A stretch of DNA of 64,000 nucleotides, from the NCBI RefSeq assembly GCF_024211275.1, contig NZ_JAMLDX010000020.1, positions 19,881-83,880 of the forward strand, in the 5' to 3' direction. Positions 60,112 to 64,000 of this stretch are shown here, one piece after another. The translations under genes were made by a program, and so were the position numbers. Positions within the stretch are counted from its first letter, which is position 1. Every line of letters starts with the position of its first letter. The notes below the pieces were generated by a model. It worked only from the letters and a program-made list of their open reading frames with translations. It was not told where the DNA came from and ran no database searches. This stretch comes from Sphingomonas tagetis. Lineage in GTDB: Bacteria; Pseudomonadota; Alphaproteobacteria; Sphingomonadales; Sphingomonadaceae.

Positions 60112-60125
60112 TGCTAACGATAGCA
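60112..60125. promoter_or_regulatory. LacI-type operator, site E (cytochrome b561)
   Basis: TGCTAACGATAGCA, identical to the reverse complement of site C, 44 bp upstream of the b561 start codon. Confidence 0.8.
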
Positions 60126-60194
60126 CTTGACTAATGGACGGCAAGAGGCATTTCGAGCGCGGCGACAACCCGCGCGCGATTTACCGGGCGGCAG

Positions 60195-61325
60195 TCACAT
60201 TGCGCGGCTGGCGGATGGCAGCGTTGGTGCGGGACCCGATTTCGCCAGTTCGGAGCGCGAGAAGCGGATCGGCGACCGCACGCCCGGGATGATTGTCCCC
60301 GCTTCATCGACCATCGAGAGCTGTAGTTGGCGATGGCGGATTTGCGGGTCGGCAAAAGCCTGCTCGACGCTGTTGATCGGACCCGCGGGCACGTTCGCGC
60401 GCTCGAGCGCGTCGAGCAAGGCGGCGCGCGGCCAGCGCATCGTGGCGGCGCGCACGACCGCATCCAACTCGTCGCGTGCGGCGAGCCGCTGGGCATTGGT
60501 GGCGAAGCGTTGCTCCGATGCGATCCCGGCCACGTCGCAAAAGCGCGCGAACTGGCCGTCATTGCCGACAGCGAGGATGAACCAGTCGTCCTGCGTCGGA
60601 AAGGCGGCGTAGGGCGCGATATTGGGGTGGGCGTTGCCGAGCCGGCGCGGCGATTCGCCCGAGGCGAGATAGTTCATCGCCTGATTGGCGAGGGTGCCGA
60701 CCATCACATCGAACAAGGCCATATCGATCCGCTGCCCCAGATCCGTGCGTTCCCGCTCGGCGAGCGCCGCCTGAATGGCGATGACCGAGTAGAGGCCGGT
60801 CAGGATGTCGGCATAGGCGACCCCGATCTTCTGCGGCGCGCCGCTGGGCTCGCCGGTCAGGTCCATGATTCCACTCATCCCCTGGATGATGAAATCATAG
60901 CCAGGGCGCGCGGCATAGGGGCCGTCCTGGCCGAAGCCGGTAATCGAACAATAGATCAGACGCGGGTTGAGGCGGTTGAGACTTTCATAGTCGAGGCCGT
61001 ATTTGGCGAGGCCGCCGACCTTGAAATTCTCGATCACCACATCGGTCCCGGCGATCAGCGCGCGGGCGCGCGCCTGCCCCTCGGCCGTGCGGAAATCCAC
61101 CACTTCGCTGCGCTTGCCGCGATTGGCGGCGTGGAAATAGGCGGCCTCGCCGCCGCCGCCCGCCCGCTCGACAAAGGGCGGGCCCCAGCCGCGCGTATCG
61201 TCGCCATCGGGACCTTCGAGCTTCAGCACGTCGGCGCCCAGATCGGCGAGCACCTGCCCGGCCCAGGGGCCGGCAAGGATGCGGGCAAGTTCAACGACCT
61301 TCAGCCCGTCAAGCGGCGTTCCCAT
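60195..61325 (-). CDS. gcdG: Class III CoA-transferase, probable glutarate CoA-transferase
   Basis: A 376-residue CaiB/BaiF-type CoA-transferase. LDGLKVVELARILAGPWAGQ, then DLGADVLKLEGPDGDDTRGW, a catalytic aspartate region in GYDFIIQGMSGIMDLTGEP and VAYADILTGLYSVIAIQAAL mark the family. Its start overlaps the stop of the glutaryl-CoA dehydrogenase gene (TGATG), so the two are co-translated. In that pairing it normally moves CoA from succinyl-CoA to glutarate. Gene symbol given from that context, not from a unique motif. A wider substrate range cannot be excluded. Confidence 0.75.
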   Translation of the reverse strand: MGTPLDGLKVVELARILAGPWAGQVLADLGADVLKLEGPDGDDTRGWGPPFVERAGGGGEAAYFHAANRGKRSEVVDFRTAEGQARARALIAGTDVVIENFKVGGLAKYGLDYESLNRLNPRLIYCSITGFGQDGPYAARPGYDFIIQGMSGIMDLTGEPSGAPQKIGVAYADILTGLYSVIAIQAALAERERTDLGQRIDMALFDVMVGTLANQAMNYLASGESPRRLGNAHPNIAPYAAFPTQDDWFILAVGNDGQFARFCDVAGIASEQRFATNAQRLAARDELDAVVRAATMRWPRAALLDALERANVPAGPINSVEQAFADPQIRHRQLQLSMVDEAGTIIPGVRSPIRFSRSELAKSGPAPTLPSASRAM

Positions 61326-62509
61326 CAGAAGGCGGCGATACCGGTGATGGCCCGTCCCAGGATCAGCGCATGAACGTCATGCGCGCCCTCATAGGTGTTT
61401 GCCGTCTCCAGATTCACCATGTGGCGCATGACCTGATATTCTTCGGAGATCCCGTTGCCGCCGTGCATGTCGCGGGCAAGGCGAGCGATATCCAGCGCCT
61501 TGCCGACATTGTTGCGCTTGACCATCGACACCATTTCCGGCGCAAACCGCCCCTCGTCCATCAGCCGGCCGACGCGCAGCGACGCTTGAAAGCCCAAGGC
61601 GATGTCGCTCATCATCTCGGCGAGCTTCTTCTGGTAGAGTTGGGTCGCGGCGAGCGGACGGCCGAATTGCTTGCGGTCGAGCCCATATTGCCGCGCGGCG
61701 TGCAGGCAAAATTCCGCCGCGCCGAGCGCGCCCCAGCTGATCCCATAGCGCGCCCGGTTCAGGCAGCCGAACGGTCCCTTCAGCCCCTCGACGCCGGGCA
61801 GCAGCGCGTCGGCGCTCACGCGAACCTCGTCCATCACGATCATGCCCGTGGTCGAAGCGCGCAGCGAGAGCTTGCCTTCGATCTTCGGCGTGGACAGGCT
61901 CTTCATCCCCTTTTCCAGGATGAAGCCGCGGATCTGGCCGCCATGCGCTTCGGATTTGGCCCACACCACGAACACGTCGGCGAAGGGCGCGTTGGTGATC
62001 CACGTCTTGGAGCCGTGCAGCACATAATCGCCGCCATCCTGGCGCGCGACGGTGCGCATCGATCCCGGATCGGAGCCGGCATCGGGCTCGGTCAGGCCGA
62101 AGCAGCCGATCAGCTTGCCTGAAGCGAGGCCGGGCAGATATCGCTGCCGCTGTTCCTCCGATCCGTATGCATAGATCGGGTAGATCACCAGGCTGGACTG
62201 AACCGAGGCCATCGAGCGATAGCCCGAATCGACGCGCTCGATCTCGCGCGCGACCAGGCCATAGGCGACGTAGCTGGCGCCGGCGCCGCCATATTGTTCG
62301 GGCAACGTCACCCCCAGCAGGCCCGCCTCGCCCATCATCGCGAACAGCTCCGGGGCGTCGGTTTCCTCGCGGAAGGCATCGATGACGCGGGGCTGAAGTT
62401 CAGCCTGTGTGAAGCCGTGCGCGGCATCGCGGATCATACGCTCTTCTTCGGTCAGCTGGTCTTCGAGCTGGAACGGGTCTGCCCAATCGAAGCGGGTATG
62501 GTCGGCCAT
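61325..62509 (-). CDS. gcdH: Glutaryl-CoA dehydrogenase
   Basis: A 394-residue FAD-dependent acyl-CoA dehydrogenase with decarboxylating activity. FDWADPFQLEDQLTEEERMI at the N-terminus is typical of GcdH. GLTEPDAGSDPGSMRTVARQ, ITNAPFADVFVVWAKS and ISWGALGAAEFCLHAA follow; NLETANTYEGAHDVHALILG contains the catalytic glutamate of the T-Y-E-G block. It oxidises and decarboxylates glutaryl-CoA to crotonyl-CoA. AAGGAG lies seven bases before the ATG at 62509. It is divergent from the LysR gene with 82 bp between, the usual gcdR-gcdHG arrangement. Confidence 0.9.
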   Translation of the reverse strand: MADHTRFDWADPFQLEDQLTEEERMIRDAAHGFTQAELQPRVIDAFREETDAPELFAMMGEAGLLGVTLPEQYGGAGASYVAYGLVAREIERVDSGYRSMASVQSSLVIYPIYAYGSEEQRQRYLPGLASGKLIGCFGLTEPDAGSDPGSMRTVARQDGGDYVLHGSKTWITNAPFADVFVVWAKSEAHGGQIRGFILEKGMKSLSTPKIEGKLSLRASTTGMIVMDEVRVSADALLPGVEGLKGPFGCLNRARYGISWGALGAAEFCLHAARQYGLDRKQFGRPLAATQLYQKKLAEMMSDIALGFQASLRVGRLMDEGRFAPEMVSMVKRNNVGKALDIARLARDMHGGNGISEEYQVMRHMVNLETANTYEGAHDVHALILGRAITGIAAF

Positions 62510-62591
62510 GTGCGATCTCCTTGCGCCGTCCATCCCTCAACGGAATAATGCCGCCAAGGTTGATTTTGCGCGCATATTATCGCATTTTGGA

Positions 62592-63494
62592 ATGAAGATG
62601 CTTGACGGTGATTGTCTCGCCGCCTTTGTGGCTATTGCGGAAGCGCGCAGTTTCTCCCGCGCTGCCGACCGGTTGGGCATCGTGCAATCGGTCGCTAGCA
62701 AGCGGTTGTTGCGGCTGGAGGACCAGCTCGGTGCAAGATTGTTGGATCGCCGGCGTAAGAGCGACGTCCACCTTACCCGAACCGGGCGCATTTTCCTGGA
62801 CGAAGCCCGAGCCACCTTGGCGCAGCTCGCCAAAGCCGAGCGGCTTGGCGTCAATCTGGCGCGGGGTCGAAGCGGGCCCATCAACATCGGCTATATCTTT
62901 TCGGCGGCGATGAGCGGAATGCTTACCGGGCTACTGGCCAATCTTCGAACGCTGTCGCCGGAACTGGTGCTGCATCCCCGGCTCATGGAGACGCCCGCGC
63001 AGCTGGCGGAACTGGCCGCCGGTCGGCTCGATATCGGATTGGTGCGACCCAGGCCGTCCTATCCGCCCGGCTGTCGGGCGGCGATCGTCCATAGCGAACC
63101 CCTGAAGTTGTGCGTGTCGGAAGATCACGTGCTCGCCAATTCGGCTTCGGTCCATCCGCGAGCCTTGGCGGGAGAGAAATTCGTTCTGCCACAATTCCAT
63201 GAGCAGGTGGGGCTGATCGACAGTCTTGACGAGGTGTGCCGGGCGGGGGGCTTTGAGCTGTCAGCGCTCACTCGGACCGACGACTTCGTGACTGCCGCCG
63301 CACTCGCGGCCGCCGGAGAAGGCGTTGTGTTGGCGCCAGCTTCCCTCGCTACGCTTGGGATAGCGCGTCTGAGATTCCTCAATATCGTTAGTCTAAATTG
63401 TCAGATTTCCACCGCTCTCGTTTACAGAGAAGATGCGCCCGATTTTGCGCGCGCCATGCTCGAGCGTAAACGGTCACATTGCACGGGCGATTAG
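62592..63494 (+). CDS. LysR-family regulator (second), GcdR-like by context
   Basis: A 300-residue LysR-type regulator. CLAAFVAIAEARSFSRAADR, then GIVQSVASKRLLRLEDQLG and ARLLDRR form the winged helix; the effector domain has GPINIGYIFSAAMSGMLTGL, then LELAAG-like ELAAGRLDIGLVRPRP. It resembles the LysR group of dicarboxylate pathway regulators. ATG at 62592; another at 62598. It is divergent from gcdH and therefore likely activates gcdH-gcdG in response to glutarate. The regulator named GcdR in Pseudomonas has this position, but orthology needs a search. Confidence 0.8.
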   Translation: MKMLDGDCLAAFVAIAEARSFSRAADRLGIVQSVASKRLLRLEDQLGARLLDRRRKSDVHLTRTGRIFLDEARATLAQLAKAERLGVNLARGRSGPINIGYIFSAAMSGMLTGLLANLRTLSPELVLHPRLMETPAQLAELAAGRLDIGLVRPRPSYPPGCRAAIVHSEPLKLCVSEDHVLANSASVHPRALAGEKFVLPQFHEQVGLIDSLDEVCRAGGFELSALTRTDDFVTAAALAAAGEGVVLAPASLATLGIARLRFLNIVSLNCQISTALVYREDAPDFARAMLERKRSHCTGD

Positions 63495-63771
63495 AGGTCG
63501 CTCTCGACGATAACCTTCTGGCACTGTGCGCATGGCAATGCCTTCCAAGGCCAAATCAATCAAAATGCGGAATCGAAATCGAGCCTCATTTTTGACGGTA
63601 TTTTCGACGGTACACGTCCTTAATGACCAGCGTGTAATATACTGAAAAATAACATATTTCTCAATCTATTCGAGTCCGTCCCCGGGCACCATCAACCTAT
63701 TGAAATAGAACGATTTTTTATCCGGCGCTGTAACGCCCGGAGTTGGCGTGTGTAGTTTTGGTGTAATTGGG

Positions 63772-63880
63772 TCACAGGGATGCACCGATTCGACGCTCAA
63801 GCTGATCCATCGCCTTGTCGATATGCGCTCCGTTTGCATGAGAGTAGCGTGCCACCATCGATAGGGTCCTATGCCCGCTA
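63772..63880 (-). pseudogene. Tyrosine recombinase remnant (C-terminal tail)
   Basis: Read on the minus strand, the last 35 residues are those of a phage-type integrase: GHRTLSMVARYSHANGAHID, then KAMDQLERRIGASL and a stop. GHRT followed by V-A-R-Y-S-H is the L-G-H/active-site-tyrosine block. Upstream of GHRT (at about 63880) the sequence switches to CTAGGGTCAGGATCTGTAAT on the plus strand and no longer fits the family. The simplest reading is that another mobile element truncated the integrase exactly here. Confidence 0.65.
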
Positions 63881-64000
63881 GGGTCAGGATCTGTAATTTG
63901 CAGTTGCTTGGCGGTTGTCCCTTGAGGGTCTCAAGGATCTGTCCGCACTCGCCGGCCGATGGGTCGGTGGTGCTGTATCGGGTCTCACAAGGCCGGACGT
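63878..64000. mobile_element. Possible insertion-sequence end (very tentative)
   Basis: The sequence that breaks the integrase begins at CTAGGGTCAGGATCTG. Abrupt loss of homology and a CTAG-like junction suggest the terminus of an insertion sequence whose body lies right of the window. No transposase fragment is recognisable in the 120 bp available. Confidence 0.25.

Larger units (their letters stand above)
63495..64000. other. AT-rich end region with recombinase remnant
   Basis: About 500 bp after the LysR gene, without an intact gene. GC drops between about 63580 and 63720. TTTTTGACGGTA and TTTTCGACGGTA are near-direct repeats around 63589-63612. The recombinase tail at 63772-63880 is the only coding remnant. 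Bases beyond 63880 do not continue it. Confidence 0.6.

Overview
The window is a GC-rich stretch from an alphaproteobacterium, most likely a sphingomonad. I infer this from the LigJ/LigK-type meta-cleavage enzymes, two large TonB-dependent receptors, two aromatic-acid (AAHS) transporters and a DUF736/DUF2493/TraD conjugative module. No rRNA, tRNA or ribosomal protein gene is visible, so the placement rests on gene content alone. The left edge cuts a P4-type integrase. The right edge carries a broken tyrosine-recombinase tail that seems to abut another mobile element. The window therefore looks like accessory DNA bounded by recombinase genes.

Bases 1-18.7 kb are a dense defence island. After the integrase tail come: a Mrr-like/DUF4238 pair (minus strand); a 1207-residue SIR2 protein; a NACHT-type NTPase with an N-terminal nuclease-like domain, split by an apparent one-base frameshift; a stand-alone SIR2 gene with a large unknown protein; a divergent AlbA_2 (Schlafen-like) protein; a nuclease-NTPase fusion with an HsdR-like PD-(D/E)XK domain; a divergent XRE regulator with repeated GTAACC operators; a membrane-anchored unknown; and a GIY-YIG protein. 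Bases 19.5-27.9 kb hold a small sigma-region-4-like protein, a fused nucleotidyltransferase-HEPN protein, a LuxR remnant, and conjugative-element genes: DUF736, two tandem DUF2493 paralogues, a ribbon-helix-helix protein translationally coupled to a TraD-like coupling ATPase, and an AlpA/excisionase-like protein. A repeat- and hairpin-rich 0.8 kb region before the TraD pair is a plausible oriT or operator region.

Bases 28-46 kb form a first catabolic region: nitroreductase, quinone oxidoreductase, hydroxypyruvate isomerase, TonB receptor, SnoaL-like protein, AAHS transporter, aldo/keto reductase, zinc alcohol dehydrogenase, DoxX protein, cytochrome P450, 4-oxalomesaconate hydratase (LigJ), thioredoxin-fold protein, TetR regulator, orphan substrate-binding protein, LigK aldolase, CMD-family protein and LysR regulator. 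LigJ and LigK together take 4-oxalomesaconate to pyruvate and oxaloacetate. The palindrome ATACC-N4-GGTAT lies in two of its promoters.

Bases 46-60 kb form a second catabolic region that appears to be one LacI regulon. Five copies of an operator resembling TGCTAACGATAGCA sit in front of (i) an operon of D-2-hydroxyacid dehydrogenase, APH-family kinase, a divergent enolase, FAH-family hydrolase and a SnoaL-like protein, (ii) extradiol dioxygenase, cupin and zinc alcohol dehydrogenase, (iii) a TonB receptor, (iv) an AAHS transporter and (v) a cytochrome b561. The LacI repressor gene lies among them. The enolase paralogue lacks the conserved active-site histidine and is coupled to a small-molecule kinase. 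This kinase-enolase module is the best candidate here for an undescribed pathway. Bases 60-63.5 kb carry a glutarate module: glutaryl-CoA dehydrogenase, a class III CoA-transferase and a divergent LysR regulator.
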